The notes under the pieces were generated by a model. The model saw nothing but the letters and a program-made list of their open reading frames with translations, was not told the origin of the DNA and did no database searches. Positions 15,396-24,477 of a stretch of DNA of 56,195 nt are shown piece after piece. The stretch covers positions 1 through 56,195 of the forward strand of contig NZ_BNBT01000044.1 of NCBI RefSeq assembly GCF_014656095.1. The letters are read 5' to 3'. Numbering within the stretch: position 1 is the first letter of the stretch; each line of letters opens with the position of its first letter. Position numbers and translations under genes: made by a program. This DNA is from Streptomyces longispororuber (lineage in GTDB: Bacteria; Actinomycetota; Actinomycetes; Streptomycetales; Streptomycetaceae).

Positions 15396-16489
15396 ATCTT
15401 GGCGTCGCGCATCATGCGCTCGACCGGGTAGTCGCGGGTGTAGCCGTAGCCGCCGAGGAGCTGGACGGCGTCCGTGGTGACCTCCATGGCCACGTCGGAG
15501 GCGAAGCACTTGGCGGCGGCGCCCTGGTAGGTCAGGTCGGCGTCGCCGCGCTCGGAGGCGGCGGCGGCCTGGTAGGTCAGGGCGCGGGCGGCGGAGATCT
15601 TCATGGCCATGTCCGCGAGCATGAACTGAACGCCCTGGAAGTCGGCGATCGGCTTGCCGAACTGCTTGCGCTCCTGGACGTAGCCCTTGGCGTAGTCGAG
15701 GGCGCCCTGGGCGATGCCGAGTGCCTGGGCCGCGATGGTGATGCGGGTGTGGTCCAGGGTCTTCATCGCCGTGGCGAAGCCCGTGCCCTCCGCGCCGATC
15801 ATGCGGTCGGCGGGGATGCGGACGTTGTCCAGGTAGACCTCGCGGGTCGGCGAGCCCTTGATGCCGAGCTTCTTCTCCGGGGCGCCGAACGAGACGCCCT
15901 CGTCGCCCTTCTCCACGACGAAGGCCGAGATGCCCTTGGAGCGCTTCTCCGGGTCGGTCACGGCCATGACCGTGTAGTACTCGGAGACGCCGGCGTTGGT
16001 GATCCAGCGCTTCACGCCGTTGAGGACGTAGTGGTCGCCGTCCCGGACGGCCTTGGTCTTCATGCCCGCCGCGTCCGAACCGGCGTCCGGCTCGGAGAGA
16101 CAGTACGAGAACATCGCGTCGCCCTTGGCCAGCGGCGTCATGTACTTCTTCTTCAGCTCCTCGGAGCCGGAGAGGATCACGGGCAGCGAGCCCAGCTTGT
16201 TCACGGCCGGGATGAGGGAGGAGGACGCGCAGACGCGGGCCACCTCCTCGATCACGATGACCGTGGCGAGCGCGTCGGCGCCCGCGCCGCCGTACGTCTC
16301 CGGCACGTGCACGGCGTGCAGGTCGGAGGCGACCAGGGCGTCCAGGGCCTCCTGCGGGAAGCGGGAGTCCTCGTCGACGGCCGCGGCGAACGGCGCGATC
16401 TTCGCCTCGGCCAGCGAGCGGATCGTGTCGCGGAGCATCTCGTGCTCCTCGGACGGGCGGTACAGGTCGAAGTCAGCCGTTCCGGCCAA
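15332..16489 (-). CDS. Acyl-CoA dehydrogenase, 3' end supplied by the integrated element
   Basis: 385 aa flavoenzyme oxidising acyl-CoA to 2-enoyl-CoA in beta-oxidation-type pathways, cytosolic. Start is TTG 16489 (LAGTADFDLYRPSEEHEMLRD); an upstream GGAG is about 14 nt away. Family signatures are FSYCLSEPDAGSD, GVKRWITNAG, SPTREVYLDNVRIPADRMIG and YVQERKQFGKPIADFQGVQF. The catalytic Glu is in IYEGTNQVQRIV near the C-terminus. The last 20 codons come from the element-side repeat and show ATT TAT GAA, unlike the GC-ending codons elsewhere. Divergent from UDP-glucose dehydrogenase; a TTACCGTTAAGTAAC motif lies about 37 nt upstream. Confidence 0.95.
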   Translation of the reverse strand: MAGTADFDLYRPSEEHEMLRDTIRSLAEAKIAPFAAAVDEDSRFPQEALDALVASDLHAVHVPETYGGAGADALATVIVIEEVARVCASSSLIPAVNKLGSLPVILSGSEELKKKYMTPLAKGDAMFSYCLSEPDAGSDAAGMKTKAVRDGDHYVLNGVKRWITNAGVSEYYTVMAVTDPEKRSKGISAFVVEKGDEGVSFGAPEKKLGIKGSPTREVYLDNVRIPADRMIGAEGTGFATAMKTLDHTRITIAAQALGIAQGALDYAKGYVQERKQFGKPIADFQGVQFMLADMAMKISAARALTYQAAAASERGDADLTYQGAAAKCFASDVAMEVTTDAVQLLGGYGYTRDYPVERMMRDAKITQIYEGTNQVQRIVMARNLP

Positions 16490-16525
16490 GGTCTCTCACG
16501 CTCCAAAGGACGCCGCGGACGCTAA

Positions 16526-16540
16526 TTACCGTTAAGTAAC
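16526..16540. promoter_or_regulatory. TTACCGTTAAGTAAC motif upstream of acyl-CoA dehydrogenase
   Basis: Nested palindrome arms GTTA-AG-TAAC and TTAC-N6-GTAA, the most AT-rich point between the divergent acyl-CoA dehydrogenase and UDP-glucose dehydrogenase genes. Inferred operator or promoter element; it resembles the half-sites at 10882-10947. Confidence 0.4.
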
Positions 16541-16690
16541 ACGCTGGTCGACTCGAATTTTAGGGCGCCGCTCCCGTCACCGGTACGTGAGTTTGACGAC
16601 AGGGTGATCGTGCCCGGTGAGAGGCCCCGGCACGCCCGCACTATGCTCGGGCAGCGCAGCGCAGCGCTCGAACCACACTGGAGCACCCTC

Positions 16691-18034
16691 ATGGCCCTGA
16701 AGATCACCGTGATCGGCACCGGCTACCTCGGGGCCACCCACGCCGCGGCCATGGCCGAGCTCGGCTTCGAGGTCCTCGGCCTCGACGTCGTACCGGAGAA
16801 GGTCGACATGCTGCGGCGCGGCGAGGTCCCGATGTACGAGCCGGGCCTGGAGGAGCTGCTCCGGGCGCACGTCGCGGGGATCGAGGGCGCCACCGGGCGG
16901 CTGAACTTCACCATGGACTGGGCGGAGGCCGCCGACTTCGGCGACGTGCACTTCATCTGCGTCAACACCCCGCAGAAGCACGGCGAGTACGCCTGCGACA
17001 TGAGCCATGTGGACGCCGCCGTCGACTCCCTCGCCCGCCATCTGCGGCGCCCCGCCCTGGTCGTCGGCAAGTCGACCGTGCCGGTCGGCAGCGCGGACCG
17101 GATCGCGGCCCGGATCGCCGAGCTCGCCCCCGCGGGCGCGGACGTCGAGCTCGCCTGGAACCCGGAGTTCCTGCGCGAGGGGTTCGCCGTCGACGACACC
17201 CTGCACCCGGACCGGATCGTCGTCGGCGTCCGCGGTGAGCAGGCCGAGAAGGTGCTGCGCGAGGTGTACGCGACGCCGATCGCCGAGGGCTCGCCCTTCG
17301 TCGTCACCGACTTCCCCACCGCCGAGCTGGTCAAGACCTCCGCGAACTCCTTCCTGGCCACGAAGATCTCCTTCATCAACGCCATGGCCGAGGTCTGCGA
17401 GGCCGCGGGGGGCGACGTGGTGAAGCTCGCCGAGGCCCTCGGGTACGACGACCGCATCGGCGCCAAGTTCCTGCGCGCCGGGATCGGCTTCGGCGGCGGC
17501 TGCCTGCCCAAGGACATCCGCGCGTTCATGGCGCGCGCCGGGGAGCTGGGCGCCGACCAGGCCCTGACCTTCCTGCGCGAGGTCGACTCGATCAACATGC
17601 GGCGCCGCGGGCACATGGTGGAGCTGGCCCGCGAGGCCGTCGGCGGCGGATCGTTCCTGGGCAAGCGGGTGGCCGTGCTCGGCGCCACCTTCAAGCCGGA
17701 CTCCGACGACGTGCGCGACTCGCCCGCCCTGAACGTGGCCGGGCAGATCCACCTCCAGGGCGGCCAGGTCACCGTCTACGACCCCAAGGGCATGGCCAAC
17801 GCCCGCCGCGTCTTCCCGACCCTCGGGTACGCCGACACGGCCGAGGACGCCGTCCGCGGGGCCGACGTGGTCCTGCACCTCACCGAGTGGCGCGAGTTCC
17901 GCGAGCTGGACCCCGAGGCGCTCGGGGCCGTGACCGGAGAGCGGGTCCTGCTGGACGGCCGCAACGCGCTGGACCCGGAGCGGTGGCGCGCGGCGGGGTG
18001 GACCTTCCGCGCCATGGGGCGGCCGGGGGCCTGA
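16691..18034 (+). CDS. UDP-glucose/GDP-mannose 6-dehydrogenase family (UDP-glucose 6-dehydrogenase)
   Basis: 447 aa, NAD-dependent four-electron oxidation of UDP-glucose to UDP-glucuronate for polysaccharide synthesis. ATG 16691 has GGAG 7 nt upstream. N-terminal Rossmann fold KITVIGTGYLGATHAAAMAELG, then VNTPQ, VVGKSTVPVGSADRI, NPEFLREGFAVDD, the lysine region ELVKTSANSFLATKISFINA, the catalytic cysteine in GIGFGGGCLPKDIRAF, and the C-terminal nucleotide-sugar domain GATFKPDSDDVRDSPALNV. Complete length. With the LCP genes, glycosyltransferase and GtrA in the same window, it supports an envelope-glycan context. Confidence 0.94.
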   Translation: MALKITVIGTGYLGATHAAAMAELGFEVLGLDVVPEKVDMLRRGEVPMYEPGLEELLRAHVAGIEGATGRLNFTMDWAEAADFGDVHFICVNTPQKHGEYACDMSHVDAAVDSLARHLRRPALVVGKSTVPVGSADRIAARIAELAPAGADVELAWNPEFLREGFAVDDTLHPDRIVVGVRGEQAEKVLREVYATPIAEGSPFVVTDFPTAELVKTSANSFLATKISFINAMAEVCEAAGGDVVKLAEALGYDDRIGAKFLRAGIGFGGGCLPKDIRAFMARAGELGADQALTFLREVDSINMRRRGHMVELAREAVGGGSFLGKRVAVLGATFKPDSDDVRDSPALNVAGQIHLQGGQVTVYDPKGMANARRVFPTLGYADTAEDAVRGADVVLHLTEWREFRELDPEALGAVTGERVLLDGRNALDPERWRAAGWTFRAMGRPGA

Positions 18035-18154
18035 GGGCCCGTCCAGGGCTGACGGGCCCGAGGGCGCGCTTTCGTCGGGCCTCGCCCCAGCCTCTCCCGG
18101 GCCGAGGGCAGCCCCTCGTACACGGAACGATCACTCGTTCTGCACAATCACCAC

Positions 18155-18748
18155 ATGGCTACTACACCAACTCCGCGCCCCGTCACGCCCGATGACATCC
18201 CGTACCTCGCCGCGACGCTGGCGCGGTCCTTCGCGACCGACCCGATGATGCGGTGGCTGTTCCCCGACGCGGACACCCGCGAGGAGCGGCTGGAGCGGTA
18301 CTTCGCCATCCTCTGCACGCGGCACTACGGCCCGCACGGCCTGTGCGAGCTGACCGGCTCCGCCGCCTCCTTCTGGCTGCCGCCGCGCACCGGCGACGAG
18401 GGCGAGCCCGACGAGGAGCTGTTCACGGAGCTGGGGGGCGTCCTGGGCGAGCACGCGACCCGGCTCAAGGCCAGCTACGAGGCGATCACCCAGTACACGC
18501 CCGCCGAGCCGCACTGGTACCTCGCCGTGGTCGGGGCCGACCCCGCCGCCCGGGGCCAGGGGCACGGCGCCGCCCTGCTGCGGTCCGGCCTCGCCCGGGC
18601 CGACGCGGCGGGCCTGCCCGCGTACCTGGAGTCCTCCAAGGCCGAGAACATACCGTTCTACGAGCACTTCGGCTTCACCGTGCGGAAGGAGCTGAGCCTC
18701 CCCCTCGACGGCCCCTCGGTGTGGCTGATGTGGCGGGACGCCGCGTAG
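18155..18748 (+). CDS. GNAT-family N-acetyltransferase
   Basis: 197 aa from ATG 18155; no clear ribosome-binding site, so possibly leaderless. The acetyl-CoA binding motif A is HWYLAVVGADPAARGQGHGAALL (Q/R-x-x-G-x-G/A form), followed by the usual YLESSKAENIPFYEHFGFTV and a closing LWLMWR-like strand (VWLMWRDAA). The N-terminal half (PYLAATLARSFATDPMMRWLFPD) is typical of small-molecule or drug GNATs. Substrate unknown. Same strand as UDP-glucose dehydrogenase but 120 nt away; followed by a strong hairpin. Confidence 0.88.
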   Translation: MATTPTPRPVTPDDIPYLAATLARSFATDPMMRWLFPDADTREERLERYFAILCTRHYGPHGLCELTGSAASFWLPPRTGDEGEPDEELFTELGGVLGEHATRLKASYEAITQYTPAEPHWYLAVVGADPAARGQGHGAALLRSGLARADAAGLPAYLESSKAENIPFYEHFGFTVRKELSLPLDGPSVWLMWRDAA

Positions 18749-18785
18749 CGCCACCCGGCGCCGGCGTGAGAAGGACCGAAGCGCG

Positions 18786-18814
18786 AGGGGCGCGACCCCA
18801 TGGGTCGCGCCCCT
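18786..18814. terminator. Bidirectional terminator between GNAT and dipeptidase genes
   Basis: Thirteen-bp perfect stem AGGGGCGCGACCC / GGGTCGCGCCCCT with a CAT loop, placed between two convergent genes. Confidence 0.8.
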
Positions 18815-18836
18815 TACCGCGTCCGCCGTCGCCGGG

Positions 18837-20042
18837 TCAGCGGCCCGCGCCGTCCAACTGCTCCAGCGTCGCGACCGACGGGCCGCGGCGGGAGCGGACG
18901 TCGCGGGCCACGTCCTCCGCCGCGCCGAGGACGCGTACCGCGTTGCGCCAGGTCAGCTTGGCGAGGTCGGCCGTGGACCAGCCGCGGTCGAGGAGCTCCG
19001 CGAGCAGGTTCGGGTAGCCGGAGACGTCGTCGAGGCCCGCGGGGGTGAACGCGGTGCCGTCGTAGTCGCCGCCGATGCCGATGTGGTCGACGCCCGCGAC
19101 CTCCCGCATGTGGTCGAGGTGGTCGGCCACCGTCGCGGCGGTGGCGACGGGGCGCGGGTGCGCCTCCTCGAAGGCCGCGTGCACCTTCATGGCCTCCGGG
19201 GTGGTGTCCAGGTGGTGGAAGCCGTGCGCGCGCATGTTGGCGTCGGCCGCGAGCGTCCAGTCGACGGCCTCCTGGAGGACGAACTTCGGCACGAAGGTCG
19301 CCATCGCCACGCCGCCGTTGGCGGGCAGGCGCTCCAGGACGTCGTCCGGGACGTTGCGCGGGTGGTCGCAGACCGCGCGCGCCGAGGAGTGGGAGAAGAT
19401 CACCGGCGCCTCGGAGGTGTCCAGGGCCGCCCGCATCGTGGTCGCCGCCACGTGCGAGAGGTCCACCAGCATGCCGAGGCGGTTCATCTCGCGGACCACC
19501 TCGTGGCCGAACGGCGACAGGCCGCCGACGCCCGGCTCGTCGGTCGCCGAGTCCGCCCACGCGATGTTGTCGTTGTGCGTCAGCGTCATGTAGCGGACGC
19601 CGAGCGCGTACAACGCCCGTAGCGTGGCGAGGGAGTTGTTGATCGAGTGGCCGCCCTCGGCCCCCATGAGGGACGCGATCCGCCCCTCGGCGCGGGCCGC
19701 CTCCATGTCGGCCGCGGTGTGCGCGGCCCGCAGCTCACCGGGGTGGCGGTCGAGCAACTGCCGGACGCAGTCGATCTGTTCGAGGGTCGCGCTGACCGCG
19801 GCGTCGCCCGCCATATCGGTGCGCACGTACACCGACCAGTACTGGGCGCCGACGCCGCCCGCGCGCAGCCGGGCCAGGTCGGTGTGCAGCCGACCCGTCT
19901 GGTCCGCGGCGATGTCGAGGCGGTCGAGGTCGTACCCGGCCTTCTCGCGCAGCGCCCAGGGCAGGTCGTTGTGGCCGTCCACCACGGGGGCCTCGGCGAG
20001 CAGGGCACGGGCGCGGGCCAGGGAGTCGGGCAGCTTCGTCAT
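18837..20042 (-). CDS. Membrane dipeptidase (M19, renal dipeptidase-like), catalytically intact
   Basis: 401 aa binuclear metal amidohydrolase cleaving dipeptides, with broad substrate range in this family. Ligands are visible: H24 and D26 in DGHNDLPWALR, the bridging Glu in LMGAEGGHSI, His in VDLSHVAATTM and FSHSSARAV, and Asp in GIGGDYDGTAF. No signal peptide, so cytosolic despite the family name. It matches the S. coelicolor dipeptidase known next to purE. It starts 4 nt after the purE stop, in the order purK-purE-dipeptidase, so it is co-transcribed. Compare the degenerate paralogue at 9309-10397. Confidence 0.94.
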   Translation of the reverse strand: MTKLPDSLARARALLAEAPVVDGHNDLPWALREKAGYDLDRLDIAADQTGRLHTDLARLRAGGVGAQYWSVYVRTDMAGDAAVSATLEQIDCVRQLLDRHPGELRAAHTAADMEAARAEGRIASLMGAEGGHSINNSLATLRALYALGVRYMTLTHNDNIAWADSATDEPGVGGLSPFGHEVVREMNRLGMLVDLSHVAATTMRAALDTSEAPVIFSHSSARAVCDHPRNVPDDVLERLPANGGVAMATFVPKFVLQEAVDWTLAADANMRAHGFHHLDTTPEAMKVHAAFEEAHPRPVATAATVADHLDHMREVAGVDHIGIGGDYDGTAFTPAGLDDVSGYPNLLAELLDRGWSTADLAKLTWRNAVRVLGAAEDVARDVRSRRGPSVATLEQLDGAGR

Positions 20043-20046
20043 GGGG

Positions 20047-20604
20047 TCACTGTCCCGAACCGAAGCCGAAACCGGAACCCGCGCCCTCCACCTTGGCGCG
20101 CAGGCGCTTGCCCTTCTCCGTCGCCTGGTCGTTCAGCTCCTGCTGGAACTCCCGCATGCGGCCGAGCAGTTCGGCGTCGTGCGCGGCGAGCATGCGCGCG
20201 GCGAGCAGCCCGGCGTTGCGGGCGCCGCCCACGGAAACCGTCGCGACCGGCACGCCCGCGGGCATCTGCACGATCGACAGCAGCGAATCCATGCCGTCGA
20301 GGTACTTCAGCGGCACGGGCACGCCGATGACCGGCAGCGGCGTCACGGAGGCGAGCATGCCGGGCAGGTGGGCGGCGCCGCCCGCGCCCGCGATGATCGC
20401 CTTGAGGCCGCGGTCGGCGGCCTGCTCGCCGTACGCGACCATCTCGTGCGGCATGCGGTGCGCGGACACCACGTCCACCTCGTACGGGATCTCGAACTCG
20501 TCGAGGGCCTGGGCGGCGGCCTCCATGACGGGCCAGTCGGAGTCCGAGCCCATGACGACGCCGACGACGGGTCCGTGCTGGGGACCGCTCTCGGGACTGC
20601 TCAT
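20047..20604 (-). CDS. purE: N5-carboxyaminoimidazole ribonucleotide mutase PurE
   Basis: 185 aa; rearranges N5-CAIR to CAIR in de novo purine synthesis. Signatures are VVMGSDSDWPVMEAAAQALDEF, VSAHRMPHEMVAYGEQA, AGAGGAAHLPGMLAS and LPVIGVPVPLKYLDGMDSLLSIVQMPAGVPVATV (abridged). The C-terminal 20 residues are Lys/Gly-rich and look disordered. Its start overlaps the purK stop by 4 nt, as expected for coupled translation of the two enzymes that act in succession. Confidence 0.97.
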   Translation of the reverse strand: MSSPESGPQHGPVVGVVMGSDSDWPVMEAAAQALDEFEIPYEVDVVSAHRMPHEMVAYGEQAADRGLKAIIAGAGGAAHLPGMLASVTPLPVIGVPVPLKYLDGMDSLLSIVQMPAGVPVATVSVGGARNAGLLAARMLAAHDAELLGRMREFQQELNDQATEKGKRLRAKVEGAGSGFGFGSGQ

Positions 20605-21770
20605 TCGGTGATCGTTCCTCTGAGGTAGCCGGCAGCGTGGCGGGCGCGGTCCAGGACCTCGTCCAGGTCGTCGCCGTAGGTGTTGACGTGGCCGACCTTG
20701 CGGCCGGGCTTCACGTCCTTGCCGTACATGTGGATCTTCAGCTTCGGGTCGCGCGCCATGCAGTGCAGGTACGCGGTGTACATGTCGGGGTAGTCACCGC
20801 CGAGGACGTTCGCCATGACCGTCCACTGCGCGCGCGGGCGCGGGTCGCCGAGCGGCAGGTCGAGGACCGCGCGGACGTGGTTGGCGAACTGGGAGGTCAC
20901 CGCGCCGTCCTGGGTCCAGTGGCCGGAATTGTGCGGTCGCATCGCCAGCTCGTTGACCAGGACGCGGCCGTCGCTGGTCTCGAACAGCTCGACGGCCAGG
21001 TGGCCGACCACGCCGAGCTCCCGCGCCACCCGCAGGGCCAGCTCCTGGGCCTGGCCCGCCAGCTCGGCGGAGAGGCCGGGGGCGGGCGCGATGACGGTGT
21101 CGCACACCCCGTCGACCTGCTGCGACTCCACGACGGGGTACGCCACGGCCTGGCCGTGCGGGGAGCGGACGACGTTCGCCGCCAGCTCCCGTACGAAGTC
21201 GACCTTCTCCTCGGCGAGGACCGGCACGCCCGCGCGGAAGGGCTCGGCGGCCTGCTCGGCGGAGCGCACGACCCATACGCCCTTGCCGTCGTAGCCGCCG
21301 CGCACGGTCTTCAGGACGACCGGGAAGCCGTCACTGTCCGTGTCGCCCTCGGGGACGCCCTCGGCCGCGAACGCCACCACGTCCGCCGGATCGCTCACGA
21401 TCCGATGGCGTGGGCACGGCACTTCGAGCGCGTCCAGCTTCGCGCGCATCACCCCCTTGTCCTGGGCGTGCACCAATGCGTCGGGCCCCGGGCGGACGGG
21501 GATGCCGTCCGCCTCCAGGGCCCGTAGATGCTCGGTGGGTACATGTTCGTGATCAAAGGTGATCACGTCGCAGCCCCGCGCGAAGTCACGCAGCGTGTCG
21601 AGGTCGCGATAGTCGCCGATGACGACGTCGCTGACGACCTGCGCCGCGGAATCCTGCGGAGTGTCACTGAGGAGCTTGAACCTGATGCCGAGCGGGATGC
21701 CCGCCTCGTGGGTCATACGAGCGAGCTGGCCCCCGCCGACCATGCCGACTACCGGGAACGTCACACCCAC
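20601..21770 (-). CDS. purK: N5-carboxyaminoimidazole ribonucleotide synthase PurK
   Basis: 389 aa ATP-grasp ligase making N5-CAIR from AIR, bicarbonate and ATP. GTG 21770 is used; the second GTG two codons on is an alternative. Features are the N-terminal VVGMVGGGQLARMTHEAG, VITFDHEHVPTEHLRALE, the ATP-grasp lysine and glycine loop in FPVVLKTVRGGYDGKGVWV, VLAEEKVDFVRELA, VFETSDGRVLVNELAMRPHNSGHWT-type segment (here VELFETSDGRVLVNELA), and NVLGGDYPDMYT. First gene of purK-purE-dipeptidase; divergent from GtrA across 256 nt. Confidence 0.97.
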   Translation of the reverse strand: MGVTFPVVGMVGGGQLARMTHEAGIPLGIRFKLLSDTPQDSAAQVVSDVVIGDYRDLDTLRDFARGCDVITFDHEHVPTEHLRALEADGIPVRPGPDALVHAQDKGVMRAKLDALEVPCPRHRIVSDPADVVAFAAEGVPEGDTDSDGFPVVLKTVRGGYDGKGVWVVRSAEQAAEPFRAGVPVLAEEKVDFVRELAANVVRSPHGQAVAYPVVESQQVDGVCDTVIAPAPGLSAELAGQAQELALRVARELGVVGHLAVELFETSDGRVLVNELAMRPHNSGHWTQDGAVTSQFANHVRAVLDLPLGDPRPRAQWTVMANVLGGDYPDMYTAYLHCMARDPKLKIHMYGKDVKPGRKVGHVNTYGDDLDEVLDRARHAAGYLRGTITE

Positions 21771-22026
21771 AGGGTATCGGCCATCCGTGGACGGCCCGAT
21801 TCCGCTCTCCCCCGGCGCGGGCGCGCCCCGGACGGACCGGCGTCCCCGCGCGCCGGCGCCGGGCGCTGGTTAGCATGGCTGGGTTGACGCGACCGGGAAA
21901 ACCGCAAACGAAGCGGACGCGGCATCCCGTCGACACCGTGGAGAACCGGCTCCGACCGGCCGCCACCGACCGCGGCCGACCCGGCCGACACGACCGACCG
22001 ACACCGACACGGGGGCTGGGGCGACC

Positions 22027-22560
22027 ATGACGGACCGTGGCGCACTACGGGTGCGAGTGGACCGGCTCACACGGGAAGTGGCGAAGTTCGGGGCCGTGGG
22101 CGCCGTGGGGACGCTGATCAACTTCGCCGTCTTCAACCTCGTACGCCACGTCACCGACCTCCAGGTGGTGCGCGCCAGCGTCGTCGCGACGGTCGTCGCG
22201 ATCTGCTGCAACTACGTGGGATTCCGCTACTTCACCTACCGCGACCGGGACAAGAGCGGCCGCACCAAGGAGCTGACGCTCTTCCTGCTGTTCAGCGTGG
22301 TCGGCCTGGTGATCGAGAACGGCGTCCTGTACGTGGCGACGTACGGGTTCGACTGGGACAGCAAGCTCCAGACGAACGTCTTCAAGTTCCTCGGCATGGC
22401 CATCGCCACGCTGTTCCGCTTCTGGTCCTACCGCTCCTGGGTGTTCCGGGCGCTGCCCGCGCGGGAGGCGGTCGCGCATGCGGAATCGTTCCTGGAGGAG
22501 GACGCCCGCGACGGCACGGAGCCGCGGGGGACGGCCTCGGGGGCGCGGCGCCGGGGCTGA
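22027..22560 (+). CDS. GtrA family membrane protein
   Basis: 177 aa with four predicted membrane helices: FGAVGAVGTLINFAVFNLV, VVRASVVATVVAICCNYVGF, ELTLFLLFSVVGLVIENGVL and LGMAIATLFRFWSYRSWVF. The FRFWSYRSWVF ending and FRYFTYRD loop are the GtrA signature. GtrA-like proteins are thought to flip or help export lipid-linked sugars for wall glycans. GGGGCTGGGG precedes ATG 22027. It converges on the histidine-kinase gene. Specific sugar unknown; context fits the envelope-polymer genes upstream. Confidence 0.9.
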   Translation: MTDRGALRVRVDRLTREVAKFGAVGAVGTLINFAVFNLVRHVTDLQVVRASVVATVVAICCNYVGFRYFTYRDRDKSGRTKELTLFLLFSVVGLVIENGVLYVATYGFDWDSKLQTNVFKFLGMAIATLFRFWSYRSWVFRALPAREAVAHAESFLEEDARDGTEPRGTASGARRRG

Positions 22561-22574
22561 GGACGGCCTGCGGC

Positions 22575-22655
22575 TCCGTGGGGGTACGGGGCGGCGGGGG
22601 CTGTGGAGGCCGCGGGGGCTGCGGAGGCCGCGGGGGCTGTGGGGGCTGCGGGGGC
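22575..22655. repeat. Short G-rich tandem repeats between GtrA and the histidine kinase
   Basis: Repeated units GGGGGCTGYGGAGGCCGC in about 60 bp between two convergent stop codons. No gene; a low-complexity spacer. Confidence 0.6.
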
Positions 22656-22657
22656 GC

Positions 22658-24028
22658 TCAGCGGACCGTTTGTCCGTCGCGGTGCGGGCCCGCTCCGCGC
22701 CCGGCCTGGTCGTGCTTGGTTCCCTTGCCGTGCCCGGCATCCTTGCCGGTCTCGCCGTCCTTGCCGCTGTCCGTCCCGGTCGCGTCGTCCTGGGACGGCT
22801 GCTGGCGCGAGAGGAACAGCCCGAACACCGGGGGCTGGGCCTGGAGCATCTCCAGGCGGCCCCCGTCCGCTTCGGCCAGATCGCGGGCCACGGCGAGTCC
22901 GATCCCTGTCGAATTGCGGCCGCTGATGGTGCGCTCGAAGATCCGCGCGCCGAGGTCGGCGGGCACGCCGGGGCCGTTGTCGGTGACCTCGATGACCGCC
23001 TGGTTGCCGGTGACGCGGGTCCGCAGGGCGACGGTGCCGCCGCCGTGCATCAGCGAGTTCTCGATCAGCGCCGCGAGGACCTGGGCGACCGCGCCCGGGG
23101 TGCCCACGGCCTTGAGGTGGCGCTTGCCGGAGCTGACGATGGCGCGGCCCGCGCTGCGGTAGGCCGGGCGCCACTCCTCCACCTGCTGCTTGATCACCTC
23201 GTCCAGGTCGAAGGAGACCGCGGAGCCGGTGCGGGGGTCGCGGGAGTTGGTGAGCAGCCGCTCCACCACGTCCGTGAGCCGCTCCACCTGCGTCAGCGCG
23301 ATCGTCGCCTCCTCCTTCACCGTGTCCAGGTCGTCGGTGACGGTGATCTCCTCCAGGCGCATGGACAGGGCGGTGAGCGGGGTGCGCAACTGGTGCGAGG
23401 CGTCGGCGGCCAGGCGCCGCTCGGCGGTGAGCATGCGGGCGATCCGCTCCGCGCTGGAGTCCAGCACGTCCGCGACGCGGTCCAGCTCCGGGACGCCGTA
23501 GCGCCGGTGGCGGGGGCGCGGGTCGCCGGAGCCGAGGCGCTCGGCGGTCTCCGCGAGGTCCGTGAGCGGGGAGGCGAGGCGGTTGGCCTGGCGTACGGCG
23601 AGCAGGACCGCGGCCACGATGGCGAGCAGGGCGACCCCGCCGATGATCAGCAGGGTGCGGCCGACCTCCTGGGTGACGGCGGTGCGGGGCTCCTCGACGG
23701 TGACCTTCTCCCCCTCCTCGCCGTCCTCCTCGGCCCGGATGACGTCGCCCTTCGGGCGGGTGCCGACCTCGATGGGGGCGCGGCCGGGGATCTCGATGCG
23801 GGCGTAGCGCTCGATGTCGACCTGCTCCCGCAGGACCTCGCCGGTGACGCGCTCGTCGCTGATCAGGCGGCTGTCGACGATGCTCGCGAGGCGGACGGCC
23901 TCGGAGTTGACGCGCTCCTGGGCGCTGTTGCTGATCGTGCGGGTCTCGACGATCACCAGGGAGACGCCGAAGACGGCGATCACTACGAGGACGACGGCGA
24001 GGGTCGAGTTGATGAGGCGTCGGCGCAC
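22658..24028 (-). CDS. Membrane sensor histidine kinase
   Basis: 456 aa from GTG 24028 (GGAGG 7 nt upstream; the frame continues upstream only through repeats). First membrane helix STLAVVLVVIAVFGVSLVIV, an extracytoplasmic loop of about 120 residues, second helix LLIIGGVALLAIVAAVLLAV, a HAMP linker, then H-box DASHQLRTPLTALSMRL with the phospho-accepting His, N-box ALIENSLMHGGG, G1 VTDNGPGVPADLG, F-box IFERTISG and G2 GIGLAVARDLAEADGG. A charged Gly/Lys/Asp tail follows. It pairs with the OmpR-type regulator at 24478, but 449 nt of repeats separates the two. Signal unknown. Confidence 0.93.
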   Translation of the reverse strand: MRRRLINSTLAVVLVVIAVFGVSLVIVETRTISNSAQERVNSEAVRLASIVDSRLISDERVTGEVLREQVDIERYARIEIPGRAPIEVGTRPKGDVIRAEEDGEEGEKVTVEEPRTAVTQEVGRTLLIIGGVALLAIVAAVLLAVRQANRLASPLTDLAETAERLGSGDPRPRHRRYGVPELDRVADVLDSSAERIARMLTAERRLAADASHQLRTPLTALSMRLEEITVTDDLDTVKEEATIALTQVERLTDVVERLLTNSRDPRTGSAVSFDLDEVIKQQVEEWRPAYRSAGRAIVSSGKRHLKAVGTPGAVAQVLAALIENSLMHGGGTVALRTRVTGNQAVIEVTDNGPGVPADLGARIFERTISGRNSTGIGLAVARDLAEADGGRLEMLQAQPPVFGLFLSRQQPSQDDATGTDSGKDGETGKDAGHGKGTKHDQAGRGAGPHRDGQTVR

Positions 24029-24115
24029 GGGGCCCTCCGGCCGGGCGGGGGAACGGACCCGACCAGTGTCCCCCGGCCTCGCCCCGGGCCCGACCAACGC
24101 CCTCCTTCCCGGCTG

Positions 24116-24477
24116 AGCGGCACCTCGGGCTGTGCCCACCCTCCCCCAAGCTCTCGGCTCCGCTCGAGCAGGGGGGACCCCCATCGCCCAGCGGGACGAT
24201 TGCCCACAGCGGGGGCGGGCGGCGTCCACGACGGGACAGCGCTTCGCAGTGGGGCCGGACGGGCGCAGCCGGGGAGCCACGGGTGGGCGGGCGGGAAACA
24301 CCCCGCGACGGCGGGACAGCGCTCCGCGTCGGGGCCGGGCAGGCAAAGCCGGGGAGCCATGGGTGGGCGGGCGGGAAAAAACCCACGACGGCGGGACAGC
24401 GCTCCGCGTCGGGGCCGGACGGGCAAGGCCGGGGAGCCACGGGTGGGCGGGCGGGAAACCACCCGCCCCGGCAGGGG
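24116..24477. repeat. Three 80-bp tandem repeats plus a REP-like hairpin inside the two-component operon
   Basis: A REP-like hairpin (about 24137-24181: CCTCCCCCAAGCTCTCGG then CTCGAGCAGGGGGG) is followed by three units whose GGGACAGC cores lie at 24233, 24313 and 24393, exactly 80 bp apart. The units contain CGGGGAGCCAYGGGTGGGCGG. They fill the gap between the response regulator's stop and the kinase's start. Confidence 0.8.

Noticed and set aside
20601..21770. Frameshift at the purK/purE junction
   Set aside because: The 4-nt overlap is the normal coupled arrangement and both proteins are full length.
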